From NCBI RefSeq assembly GCF_019649055.1, contig NW_026570333.1, positions 248,001-312,000 on the forward strand: 64,000 bases of DNA, written 5' to 3'. Numbering within the stretch: position 1 is the stretch's first letter; each line of letters opens with the position of its first letter. This stretch comes from Paramacrobiotus metropolitanus (lineage: Eukaryota; Tardigrada; Eutardigrada; Parachela; Macrobiotidae). Made by a program: the position numbers and the translations under genes. Positions 1 to 11,710 of this stretch are shown here, one piece after another. The notes under the pieces are model-generated. The model was not told the DNA's origin and did no database searches. It saw only the letters and a program-made list of their open reading frames with translations.

Positions 1-102
1 GTGCAGTATCGCGAGCACGAGGGATACGATCATGGATATTATTTCATCTCCACGTTCATCGGGGAGCACATCCAGCATCATATGAAGTACTTGCGGAATT
101 AA
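1..102 (+). CDS. ESD: S-formylglutathione hydrolase (esterase D), last exon, partial
   Basis: Frame 1 is open from the window edge to a TAA at 100-102 and gives 33 residues. They contain [20 protein letters not shown], followed by a short tail HMKYLRN. This matches the C-terminus of animal S-formylglutathione hydrolase, where the conserved EGYDHSYYFI segment carries the catalytic histidine of the Ser-Asp-His triad. The enzyme hydrolyses S-formylglutathione to glutathione and formate in cytosolic formaldehyde detoxification. Only the last exon, or part of it, is present; the nucleophile serine and the rest of the alpha/beta-hydrolase fold lie to the left of the window. The identification rests on a short but distinctive stretch. 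Confidence 0.85.
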   Translation: MQYREHEGYDHGYYFISTFIGEHIQHHMKYLRN

Positions 103-1440
103 TTGGATTTTATTTAATTTTTCGCGTCTTGTGTGAGAATGAGGTTTTTTGAATGCTCATAACATTTTTTTTTGCTCGATTTATATTTTTAAAATTATGT
201 TGGTTTTGGGCAGGTTCGGTTTGTTAGTTATTTTTAAATTTGATTGATTGTTCGGGTTTTTTGGTTTGGTTTTAGAATTTTTTTTTGTTGAACTTGGTGG
301 GTGGATGTTTTTGCGCTTTCCAGGTTTTGTGCGCTTTCCAGGTTTTGTGGTTGCAATACGAACGGAAGTTGCTTTAAAAAAAATTAAAAATGCCGATCAT
401 GTGCGCAGATCGATATTGGTTTAATCGTAAATAATTTGTTGAAATCACCGTTCTAAAAACTGATAATAATTGAGTAACAATGCATCCTTTAATAAATGAA
501 TAGTACTAATTCATTTCTGAATTTCGCCATTTCATTTTTTTTATTTATGAGTTGGAGTAGAGTGTTGTAAGTCAGTAGGGAAATAAACTGAGGAAATAAA
601 ATAACAGAAATAATCCAATTTCAACTGTAAACTTTCGGACACAATGCAGAAAAATTCGTCAAATTGGCGGCGGCACACAACCATCGCGGCTGCAGTTACT
701 TTTTTTTATACTGCATCGCTTCATGATCCTGCATCAAAACCTGCTTTGCGGCAAATTTATTTGTTATTTTATATTTGGCGAATTTATAATAATATGTTGT
801 TAATTTCATCTTTGACTTATACATACTGCAACCTGGTGCTGGAAGCATGCTGCTCTAATCAGTTCACATTCCATTGTCTCAAAAACTCTCAATCAACTGT
901 ACACTGTACAGTAATTAATGTTCCATAGAAAACGATTCCATAGACTCGACAACACAGTACTTGACGCTTGACGCTTGACGGCATCTCTCTTATCTTTCTC
1001 TTTGATCGCACGCCATAGTACAGTACGCTGATAACAACCAGCCATGTGCTTGCACCGACCGTACGTCTCGCCTGCCCACAATCTCAAGTACGACCACACC
1101 CATTGGTTAAATCCATCAGCTGTACATAATCCGCTAAATCCCATTGGCGGCGGCACGGCATCTGCATAGCAGGGCCGGCCCACCGCTGACCCTGAATCAC
1201 CGGCATACTTTGCGGTTATTCACACAGGCTGACGCACAGCAGCGCAGGCCGCATGCATGCTTAAACATGCATCCAAACTTTCCGATGCAAAAACGCAGAT
1301 TAGTCTAATGTTATACAGTTCAGGGAATAATCGCTTATCGCTACTTCCCGGTTCTCATTCTCATCCTTCCTTTCTGATTAATTGTGGGGATCTTTCTTGT
1401 GATTGAATAATGTCTAAACAGTGATTTAAGTTTCCTCATC
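103..1440. other. Intergenic region between ESD and the winged-helix gene
   Basis: AT-rich DNA with poly-T runs. An AATAAA at about 494 could serve ESD polyadenylation. Short open frames here (for example 644-928) have no codon bias or recognisable residues. The GC-richer stretch from about 950 to 1260 may be upstream sequence of the next gene; I see no definite promoter element. Confidence 0.4.
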
Positions 1441-4400
1441 ATGCCGCGTGTCTCGCCCGTACCGTTCAAGCGCTCCAACTCCTCCACGAAATTCCTGAAA
1501 GCCAGTCCGCGGGTGCAGCCCGATCCAGTGGATCTGCGCGGCATCCTGGCGCTGCTGCAGGACGGCAACCGGCACTCCACTATCCGGTGCATCCTGCAGG
1601 GGTTACCGGGGATAGCGGTGGAGACGGTGGAGAAGCAGTTGTTTAGTGGCATCCAGCAGGGCTTATTGGTGCAGCAGTATAGTACCCAGCTGGGGGAGTA
1701 CGTGTATGTCGATGCGGAACGGCTGAGTAAGCTGCGGGACTTCCGGATTCGCCAGGCGGAGGAGATGCAGCGGGCGGTGGTGCTGGCCGTGCGGGAGATG
1801 GGGGACACGGAGGGGTCGGATCGGGGGCGGATTGAGAAGTACATCTCCTCCACTTTCGAGTAAGACACAGTACGGACAACTAATTTATTCGATGAAGTTA
1901 TTGATTTGCTGTTTATTTAATTGTTGCTTTACTTTCTTATTTTATTTACTCTTTTATTTAATTTTATTTACCATTTATTTTTGTATATTTATTTTATTTT
2001 ATTTTTTGTATTATTTACCATTTATTATATTATTTATTTTATTTTTTGTATTATTTACCATTTTTTGTATTATTTACCATTTGTTAGATGTTAGATTTTA
2101 CTATTTTATTGGTATTTTTATTTGTATTGTATAATTTGTCTTTATGCTTTTTTTACTGTTTTATTTAGTGTGCTGTCTCAAATGGTTTTATTTACTTTTT
2201 TTCTTGATTAAGTACTAGTACTGGTTTTAGAATGGAATATACCTCGCATGGTAACTGTTTTAATGCAAACTGAAACACTTAAAATTAAGTACATACTTCA
2301 CGCGCATCTTATGATTGTACGTGATCAACCAGATGACCGATCAGATCATCAGACGACTTTTGTATCGTGTTTGTATACTTATTTTGTGGGTGCAGATTAT
2401 GTTGGTAAATAATCCTTAATATTTAATTTTTTGACAAAAATATACGATATGGTATTTGATTTAGAATAAAAAATGAAAATAATTATGTGATGTACCAATT
2501 GTATGCACTGTGCAGTAATAACTTTCGGGCAATTTTTTGTTGTGATACGTGTAGATGTGCTTATTATAGCTAGCATATAGGCTATATTTTTTTATTTACT
2601 ACTAGTACTGGCTAATGGTTTTGGGAGTGTTTGGCTATTTAAGTAGGCCTACGTTGTTACTTTTTGCAATGCAAAGAACTTATGAATGGTATGTTTCCGA
2701 TTTCCCCATAAACGGCTTGTTTACACTTTACACGCTGTATATCCGGTTATCAAAATAAACATGATTACGATTTACTTGTCGATTTGCGTCATATGCACAC
2801 CCGACTGTCTCGCAGTTGATTGAAGATAGGTTTGAAATGGCAACTTCCGACGTTGCACATTCCATGCTTCAGATGAAATCATTTCATAATCACACCGGGC
2901 GTGGAGCATTCGAAACGGAAATAGAAATAAATATTTTTTATTTAAAAAATATTAATAGCTTAATATTTAATTCATATTTAGCTTTTAATTTAATTCATAT
3001 TTAGCTTAATATTTAATTCATATTTAGCTTCATATTTATTAGTAATTTCAAGTCGTGAAATAATCAGTTAAATGTGGACTGAAATCAATAGAAGGAATAA
3101 CCATTGAAACTACTGTATTAGTGTACAATAATAAGTTGTCAGTATTCCATTTGATTTCTGTATTCTCAAAAGAGTAGTATTGGGAAAAGGAGTTAAAAAA
3201 TTCAGTTTTTGAAAAATTTCGTGATCTACGTGTGAACGACTGCATCGTGGAGCGGTGTGAGAAATCAGAGAGATGGAAAATAAATGTTGAATACTTTGTG
3301 CGAAAGTTGCGCAGTGTGAGTAGGCCATGTCCTGCTCCTGATAATACACCGGTAAATTGTCTGGCGGTTTCAAATTGCAATCGGATAAACTGCAATCGCT
3401 TGCGTGTTTTTCAAGTGGTGGGAAAGAAATGGCACGGTGTTGTTTGATTACGTCCCGATGAGAAGATAAACTCTGTTGACGATGTCGATAAAAATTTCCT
3501 GGTGAATTATTAGGAATTTTGCAGATTCAATGATTAACATTCTGACTGACTGTTTTCCGATGGAATAATAAATTCCGGTGACGATATAAATTTTACTAGT
3601 GAATTTCGACCTTTTTTTGTGAATTAAATGAATATCATTCTGGCTGGCTATTTTCCGATGGAATAATAAATTCCGGTGACGATATAAATTTGCTAGTGAA
3701 TTTTGACCTTTTTTTGTGAATTAAATGAATATCATTCTGGCTGGCTATTTTCCGATGGAATAATAAATTCCGGTGACGATATAAATTTGCTAGTGAATTT
3801 TGACCTTTTTTTGTGAATTAAATGAATATCATTCTGGCTGGCTGTTTTCCGATGGAATAATAAATTCCGGTGACGATATAAATTTGCTAGTGAATTTTAA
3901 GCATTTTTGTGAATTAAATGATTATTATTCTGGCTGTCTATTTTCCGATGAAATCATAAATTCTTGTGGCGATATAAACTTGCTTGTTTGTACGAAATAT
4001 TTCAAAATTAAAAACAATTATTATACCGGATGATTCGGTCACGTACGCGTCGACTATGCAGACGAGTTTAATCCAAATAAAAACACACGATGTGCGTTCA
4101 TTTTTTTACCCTGCCTGCAGCGGGGCGTGATTATTGCCAAATGGGGAAAATGCTGCATTTGGCACGTTCCGGTGTCTGGCTGACTGAGGTGTAAAAGTAT
4201 ATAAAAAGTCTCTTGGCCGTTTTTGCAGAGTGGAACACCGCGAATCGGCGGCGGTGATGTTCGAGGCGGCTTTATCGGCGCTGCACACTGCCGGTGTCGT
4301 CGTGTCCGTTGACAAGAATCGCTGGCGTTGCGCGGCCCAGCAGGATAACATGTCTCCCGCGCGGGCCAGTGTGGCCCGGATGAAGGTGAATATGGACGCC

Positions 4401-7400
4401 GACATGGAGAAGCGGCGTCTGGCTACGCTGCCAAACGGAAATGCGGTATGTGCGGAATTTTATTATATTTTTATTTTAATTAAATTGTGCGGAAATTTTA
4501 GTTGGTTTTAATTAAATCGTGCATTGTGTGGAAATTTTTATTAAATTTGGTTTTTATTAAATCTTGATGTTCCATGGAAAATTAACTAAATTTGCACTTA
4601 AAGTACAGTAACAAAGTAGATCGTGGTGTTCTAGGGAAATTTTGATTGAGTTTGATCTTAATTAAATCCTGGTATCCTGCAAAAATTTTAATCCAAATTT
4701 TATGAAGCAGAATAATTCTTGGTATTTTGAGGACTAGTAAGTAAATTTGATTTTAATTAAATCCGCGCGCAAATGGTATACTGCGCAACTTTTAATTAAA
4801 TGTATTAAATGAGTAAATTTTGGTATTCAAGGGAAATTTAGTTAAACTGGATTGAATGTGCGTGTTCAACTGTTCGTGTTCTACAGGATTAAATTAAAGT
4901 TTTTGTTTTACGTAATTAAATCGCAAATTTTAATTAAATTTCTGAAATGAGTATATTTCGGTATTTTAGTGAAATTTAATTAAACTGGATTTATGTAACT
5001 GCTCATGTTCTACAGGATTAGATTAGATTTTAATTAGATCCGGGCGCTCTATGGAAATTTAATACACTGTAATTAAATTGCTTTTATATTAGCGCTTATT
5101 AACCTGGCATTTCCCTGTACAAGGATGTTCGTCCTTAATAACCTTGTCTTAATGGAGTCTTGCCCAGGTGGCCTTTCAAATTAATAGAGCAGCTAAAAAT
5201 AATATACCGGGAGGAAAATGTTATTGTACACGTAATGCTCGAGCGGGTGAATTATTGATTGCTCGGGCATTAATCCGCGTTTCGCTACAGTTTAATGCGA
5301 GCGCTGCGCCGGGAGTCAGCAAATTCAGATTAAACCGATTCAGCAGATTATTCCTCCTACGTAATAACCACTCTACGCATTTTAGCGGGAGAGCAATTTG
5401 TATTTTAATTGACGACCTCAGATAATCTTGTTATGGCTCTAAATTCCCGGGATCACTCGAGATTAATCCATTTGTCTTGCACATTTTGAACGTGCTGTTT
5501 TTCTGATGTTTTACTGAAGGAATTGTAGCGCAACCGGTATTATCGACAATGGGAAGTAGACAGGATTTTTTTGCGTATTTTTATTATTTATTTAAATCAA
5601 AACGCTGCAGTAGTATAATTTTTTTTAAATTGCTCCTTTAATTTTTTTCTGTTGAAGAAAAATATAGCATTTTACACCCCAAGTCCCAACTGTAACCGTA
5701 GAAAATCAATATTACAAATTATAGAAATTTTGTCCAAATTTATTTCCGCTTTCGTAGAAATTTATTTCCCAACTGTAACCGTAGAAAATTATTATAACAA
5801 TTTTTTTAAAAAGAAAACATTTTTACTTTAAATTACCCAGATTAATTAAAAATGAGTTTTTAATTTGTTTCTAAATTAATTATCAAAATTTATGAAAGCA
5901 ACATTTTTAATTTAAATCAGCATTAAAAATTAATTTGAATTAATTTTAAATTAAAGCGATTTAAAACTGATTTCTGATTTCTTTTGGGCGAACGAAATAA
6001 AAAATGTATAAATTAAGCCTTTTTAAATGAAAAATTAGCATTTATTTGGAACTGTTCAGGGAGACGCCCAGCCCAGCGTTCCACCAGCGGAAAAGCGCCG
6101 CCCGCGCGGTAAATCTGTTCCGCACAAACCGGCCCCGCCCACCACTTGCGGGCCGGCCCCGCATGAACTGGACCGCTTATCCTTCGAGGCGCCCGGCCGC
6201 TACTGGACGGCCACCACCAGCGCCACGGCCCGTCGCAAACGCGCCAGCAAAGCCGCCGAGCCCGTGGGCGGGCGCCGTAAGCGCTCCCGCCTGTCCGATC
6301 CGGCCACGGTGATCCCCCTGGCGCCGGCGCCGCCCGTGCCACCGACCGCCGCCCCGGGTGCCGGCCAAGGCAGCCGGGAGGCGGAGGCCCTGGGCGGGGA
6401 GCCGCACGCGCCGGAAGCGGGACCGGAAGTGGCGGCGGAGGTGGAGGTGTTCGATTCGCAGGATCATCCCGTGCTGGAGACCTTCCATCTCTTCCCGGTG
6501 GACGCCGCGCCCGCAGGTAGGCGTGGCTTCACGATTTTTGACATGGATTTTATTCCAGCTTTGAGTCTAATTATTTTTTGAAATTCAACCGGGCATTTGA
6601 AATGATGGAAATACAAAGTTTTAATTTTTAAAATTTTATTTGAATACGTTGAGGATCGTGGCAAATTACAACTTTTTTATGGCAGCTTCCATTTGAATTA
6701 TTTTCGAAATAAAACCGGGTATGTGAAACGATTGGAAATAAAAATTTTTATTTTTTAAAATTTTATTTAAATACGTTTGGGGTCGTGGCAGAATAAAACC
6801 TTTTTAACCCCCGCTTCAAATCAAATCATTTTATAATTAAACGGAGCGTTTGAAACGAATGGAAATGAAAAAAACTGTAAATTGTTTTGAATATTTAATT
6901 GGATAATGTGTTAGGTGGAGAAACTGATTAAAATTCAGTTTTTAATTTCTAATTTTTTCGTTCCTGACCCTCTGGAAATCAAAGCGGGCTTCGAGCATTT
7001 AAAACGGTGGTAGATGGAAATTTCATGTGTAAATTATCATGAAAAATAATTCGTGACAGTGAAAGGAAGCACGAAATGCGTATGTGTGGAACAAGTGTTG
7101 AAAATAAATTGTTGTTAAATGGTCTGAATTTCCTCACGCTCCTCATAGGTAGCGGCGGGGCGCGGGAAGTGTTGGCTATCCGTGAGGAAGCGACGACGGA
7201 GGAGCTGATTACGCTGGCGCAGGACGGACTGGCCGGACCGCCGTCGGATAATCCCGTGGGGGATGACGAGGAAGAGGCCCTGCCGGTGGAATTGCAGAAA
7301 TTCGGTCTGGCTGACGACGCGGTGGCCTTCCTCCGCGAAGCCGCCCGCCGCTCTAACCGTGAGTCGGATTTGTATCAACAAATGTTTCCCAGTTTACCAG

Positions 7401-9301
7401 GAGTTTTTTTTTTATTCAACTTTTACATTAAGAAATTATGCGCTGCGCGGTTGTTTTGTAGACTAGCATCTTCTGTTTTATCTTTTATTTCTTGTATTTT
7501 TTCTGTTTAATTTTTTCTAGCATCTTCTCGCTCTTCATATTTATTAGCTTTATATTCGTGATATATATTTTCTAAAAATTGCAGCTGTATATTCTGTATT
7601 TAATTTTTTTTATTAGTTTTTAATTATTGTTTCTTCGTTTCCGGATAGTGATGAATGATTGCTGAGTTTTCACAGCGCCGTTGTGTATTTATTTATTCGA
7701 AATGGCTGTGCGCCCCGACAAACAGGGCGCATAGAATTTAGCTATGCGCCCCGAGTGCTCGGGCGCACAGAATTTGGCTTTGCGCCCCGAATGTCCGGGC
7801 GCAGAAATATCGACGTTTTTAAGTTTTTCCGGCAATTGATTGTTTTTACTTAATTTTTTTACTCGATTAACCCTTAAGGCCGCAGGAGAGCAGAGGTTTA
7901 GAGAGAACTGCAGAATTAAGTACCCTTAATAGCTAAATATTCGTTTTGTCCTGCGCCAGCGTAATCAGCTCCTCCGTCGTCGCTTCCTCACGGATAGCCA
8001 ACACTTCCCGCGCCCCGCCGCTACCTATGAGGAGCGTGAGGAAATTCAGACCATTTAACAACAATTTATTTTCAACACTTGTTCCACACATACGCATTTC
8101 GTGCTTCCTTTCACTGTCACGAATTATTTTGATGATAATTTACACATCACAGTTTCCATCTACCACCGTTTTAAATGCTCGAAGCCCGCTTTGATTTCCA
8201 GAGGGTCAGGAACGAAAAAATTAGAAATTAAAAACTGAATTTTAATCAGTTTCTCCACCTAACACATTATCCAATTAAATATTCAAAAAAATTACAGTTT
8301 TTTTCATTCCCATTTTATCGCATGGTTTATTGAAAAGCTTACTCAAAACATCCCGAAATCATTCTGAGAGATCCTGATTTTCAGCAACTTTAGAGCAAGC
8401 TTATAACACTGGTTTCTCACGTTCTGTGGGTAACAATTGTTATAGGTCATCTAGGACTGCACAGAAGTCCACTCCATGCCCAAAACTGCAGTTGCTGTTG
8501 TGTCCACTGCAGTAAATCAACTTTAGCATCAGTAAAGTTTATTTATATGCATCAGGTAGTTCTCTCCCCCCCCCACATTGTTTTGCGAGGAGACTGGAGG
8601 GGTTGGTTTTAGCAAGGACGACGGAGTCGATTGCACCGGTGACCCGCGTTCCGGTGCTAGTGCCTTCATCCAATGCTCAAATAAATCTTAATAATTACGC
8701 ATCGTCGCTGTCGTTGCCGTAATCTGCGTTAAAGCAAATAAATTTACAGGTTGAGATATATGTAAGCTGTCCTGGTTATGACACTACAACAGGAAAACTG
8801 AGCTGTTTAATAAATACAGTGAAAGAAGCCAAATGAAACATTAAAACCTTCGGAAAAACAGCAAATCGCAGATATTTCTGTGCCCAGAAATTCGGGGCGC
8901 AAAGCCAAGTTCTGTGCGCCCGGTTTGTCGGGGCGCATAGCAGTCACCTTATTTATTATTGTACATTTATTTAATAACATTGTACATTTATTTATTTAAT
9001 AATATTGTACATTTATTTATTGTACATTTTTTATTTAATATTGTACATTTATTTTCTGTGTGCATTGTATGTAATTTTAATTTAATATTCTGTATATTGA
9101 ATTTATGTGTCGACTTTGTACCGTTTTTATATGAAGTTTTCTACGTTGCTGTTGACGTTTGCAGTGCCGCTGCAGTATTTCACGCCCTTCTTCTCGGAGA
9201 CGCACATCAAGAGCGCCGAGGCCATTCTCTGCGTGGTCGACTGTATTCAGGACGCGTTGGACGTGCAGAAAGCGACAAGCAGCGCCAATCAGTCCGTCTG
9301 A
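1441..9301 (+). CDS. Tandem winged-helix/H15-like domain protein (uncharacterised), five exons
   Basis: Exons: 1441-1859, 4229-4445, 6060-6516, 7149-7358, 9165-9301. All introns are GT-AG with matching phases (2, 0, 1, 1), giving 479 residues. Residues about 27-100 look like a winged helix (ETVEKQLFSGIQQGLLVQQY, then a hydrophobic wing ending EYVYVDAERL), similar in layout to the N-terminal winged helix of SAMD1 and KAT6 proteins. Residues about 127-175 (GRIEKYISSTFE, then AALSALHTAGVVVSVDKNRW) resemble a second linker-histone-like H15 fold. Exon 3 encodes a basic, Pro/Ala-rich linker with RRKR-type clusters suitable for nuclear import or DNA binding. Exons 4-5 are acidic and then amphipathic. 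No PHD, MYST or SAM domain is seen, so it is not simply KAT6 or SAMD1. A chromatin or DNA-binding role is inference. The first ATG is assumed to be the start; a further 5' exon cannot be excluded. Confidence 0.72.
3452..4010. repeat. Minisatellite, period about 97 bp, in intron 1
   Basis: The block TTTTCCGATGGAATAATAAA recurs at 3553, 3651, 3748 and 3845, and in diverged form at 3941 (spacing 98, 97, 97, 96). A sixth, more degenerate unit starts near 3452. Each unit contains the motifs ATTCTGGCTGGCT and GTGACGATATAAATT. The middle three units are almost identical, suggesting recent unequal exchange or slippage. The array lies wholly within intron 1 of the winged-helix gene. Confidence 0.9.
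6862..8314. repeat. Inverted duplication of exon 4 start and the preceding intron
   Basis: The sequence from about 6862 to 7225 (end of intron 3 plus the first 77 bases of exon 4) is repeated in reverse complement at about 7948-8314 inside intron 4. The arms are about 365 bp, nearly identical, and separated by about 720 bp. The copy includes the acceptor site and the codons for REEATTEELITL in antisense orientation, so the pre-mRNA could fold into a long hairpin covering the exon 4 acceptor. Confidence 0.9.
7705..8942. repeat. GC-rich inverted repeat with GCGCCCC/GGGCGC units
   Basis: The left arm, about 7705-7813, carries three units in which TGCGCCCCGA faces a nearby GGGCGC, each forming its own small hairpin. 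The right arm, about 8866-8942, is the reverse complement of most of the left arm. Both arms share TTGGCTTTGCGCCCCGAAT and a GCAGAAATATC-like edge. The layout suggests a foldback or TIR element in intron 4 that overlaps the larger inverted duplication. No target-site duplication was found. Confidence 0.7.
8948..9055. repeat. TTGTACATTTATTTA minisatellite just upstream of exon 5
   Basis: Five irregular copies of TTGTACATTTATTTA separated by AATA-rich spacers lie about 110 bp before the exon 5 acceptor of the winged-helix gene. Confidence 0.75.
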
Positions 9302-10456
9302 ATTCGCCCGGGATCTCCTTCCATCGCGTCGTCGGTGCCAATACTCATCTGGAATCTTTCGCGCATGATTTTTGCGATATCTTCTGTTCCTCGCGTATTT
9401 ACGTTGTGGCTGGAATAATCTCTATCTAATGCCGTTGCTCACGCGCTTACTGACATTTTTTCTCTAGTTTCTGTTGATTTTTTAATGGAATCTCGCGGAG
9501 TGTTCCTGGTTATACTGCAGCGAAGGCTCGGTTTTATTGCCGGAAGATACAGTGCGCTACAGCTTTTGATATTATTATCTCGTTTTTATAAGCGGTGATT
9601 TAATTCCGTTTTCTTTTCTTGGTTAATTTTATGCTGCGGAATTGTTGTCGGAATTGTTGTTTACGTTTTTATTGAGTAAGAAAACAGGAATGAGCCCCAA
9701 AATATTTTGATCGCTTTGTCGATGTGGTTGTATTTGTATTTTGTACGTAGTTGTCGCAAGAAAAAGAAATCAAATAAAGCAGATAAAAATTGATTTTCCG
9801 CTATATTTTCATCGGAGAAAAATAACCATTTAATTCCAAAAAAAATCTGGCACAAATGAAGCGTAAAATAAATAAAAACAACTGTGCCAGTAACTTCTTT
9901 TGTTTTTTATTAATTTACCTTTTTGGATTTCCTCAATCAACCCGAACAGAAAAATCAAAGCATAAAACCTTGATGGAAAAACAGTGTAGAACGATCGGAC
10001 TAAACATTGGTACTGTAACGTTTTTAACTACAGTAAGTATTTGTTAATCAACGCTTTTTATATTTAATAATTTTGCGCGGTCGGAAAAAAGACGCCGTAA
10101 AAATTCCTGGTCTATAATTAAAAAGTGTATAAGCAATCGAAAAATTCGTTTATTATTCGTTTATTTAAAGGAAATAAGTGTAAAATAGTCGAAAAGATGG
10201 GGTATCTAACGGTTGTTATTTTAGTTTTATTTATTTTTCTCAATTTGTTGCGAACGGAAAAACACAACATAAAAATCTTATGTCACATGATATTAAAAAA
10301 GCACACACCGACCCACACAAAAACAGATGTTTTGTATTTATTTATAATTTACATAAAAACAGCAAATTATCTGCGTATTTTTCCGCAACATTTTTTCCGA
10401 TTTTTTCATTCAAACGCAACATCCCTGTACACCATTCATCATACAAGGAGACACTG
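9302..10456. other. Convergent 3' intergenic region
   Basis: 3' flank of the winged-helix gene and, on the opposite strand, of COX19. TTTATT at 10337-10342 (AATAAA on the minus strand) is a plausible COX19 polyadenylation signal about 115 bases past its stop. The rest is AT-rich; open frames such as 9856-10047 and 10125-10574 show no coding character. Confidence 0.5.
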
Positions 10457-10741
10457 TCAGGGATTTGTGGGATTTTCCGGGGGATTCGCAGGATTCTCGG
10501 TGAGATCGGCAAATCCGAGTTTGCTCCATTCCTCCTTGGCCATGAGCTCCTTCTGCATGCGACAATCGAGATAGTTCTTGGCCTCCACGCGACACTGACT
10601 GTTGTCGTACCCGTTGGTTTTCAAACACTGCATGAACACCGTCATGTTCTGTTTGCACTCCCCCTCGTGGTCCAGCGGGAAGCTGCCCTTGTCGGGGGGT
10701 TTGGGCTTGAAGACCTTGGCGCTGTAGATTGATTGCGACAT
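10457..10741 (-). CDS. COX19: Cytochrome c oxidase assembly protein COX19
   Basis: A single exon encodes 94 residues starting MSQSIYSAKVF. The hallmark PPDKGSFPLDHEGECK is nearly identical to animal COX19 (PPDKGSFPLDH in human), followed by a twin CX9C coiled-coil-helix-coiled-coil-helix domain. Cysteines sit nine residues apart in CKQNMTVFMQC and CRVEAKNYLDC, and the family's KLGFADLT follows. COX19 is an intermembrane-space protein, oxidised through the MIA pathway, that acts with COX11 in copper delivery to cytochrome c oxidase. Length matches the family (about 90 residues). An in-frame upstream methionine at 10882 exists, but the extra 47 residues have no family counterpart, so 10741 is preferred. 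The gene is head-to-head with TSR3. Confidence 0.95.
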   Translation of the reverse strand: MSQSIYSAKVFKPKPPDKGSFPLDHEGECKQNMTVFMQCLKTNGYDNSQCRVEAKNYLDCRMQKELMAKEEWSKLGFADLTENPANPPENPTNP

Positions 10742-11710
10742 GGAAGTAAAGCAGCCAACGAAGAAGCAGGGGTTCACAAATTCCAGAAGTGAGACGACTG
10801 GTAGGGTTGCTGATGTCGAGAAACCGAGATCAGTCCGAACTGCCAGAGGGAAAATTGACTGCAGCAGGGGATTGTCAAACACCGGCCTGGGTCAGTGGAG
10901 CGGATGAGAGAAAATGCAGAAGATTCTTTAAAAAATACTGGAGAAGTTACTAGTACAATAATTAAATGAGGCCGTGACGGTGACTGCGACAAATGATTGA
11001 CGGAAAACAATAAACTGGAAAAGTTCAAAAGTCTTTTGCTTTTTGCAAGGCAGCAAGATTCAAGAAGTAGCAGGATTTAGATTTTAGCATGTTTGTAGTG
11101 CAGAGGCATGGAATGATGAAATTCAGTCTCTGAATGCCGTCTCGAGTAGACTGCAACTGCGACACAACCGTATCCTTATTCCTTATTGCAACTGCTGTGC
11201 TAATCTGAACATGAAATTAATTATGCATGCATAAATACTTACTATTTTTAATAGAACACTTCATAATTTTATAACTACTCGTACGTTAGCACCACTTCTG
11301 CTTGTTGATCCTTGCGATAAAAATTGTAATTCCAATTCCAAAAATTTGTCTCGGTTTTTTTTAACGTACAAATCGCAGTGTCGATTCTGTCGAAATACAA
11401 ACCGTAGTGTCGAAATATCAACCGCCTCGAAAGGGCACGTTAACACTGAACACCTTAATCTTCGTGCCTGTGCACTACAAAGTTGAGTACAAACAATTTG
11501 CGACGGACCGACGTGCAGAATTCTTCTACGGTCTTCTTCTTCTTCTATAATCGGTCTGATAATTTTTTCATGGTTCGACGCTTTTACATAGTGCAGCTGT
11601 GCACCTTGTGCGTTCCTCGTGCTCCCATAAAATATCCATACCGTCACATATTTTTGACAGCGGTCGGGCTGAAATCCATCAACGTCTGTTGAAGAGTCCG
11701 TTGAGCCATC
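10742..11710. promoter_or_regulatory. Shared upstream region of COX19 and TSR3
   Basis: 969 bp separate the two divergent start codons, so both promoters must lie here or in unseen 5' exons. No clear TATA box is placed correctly for either gene. Long antisense open frames such as 11261-12037 on the minus strand are shadows over TSR3 exons 1-2 and are not called. Confidence 0.45.
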
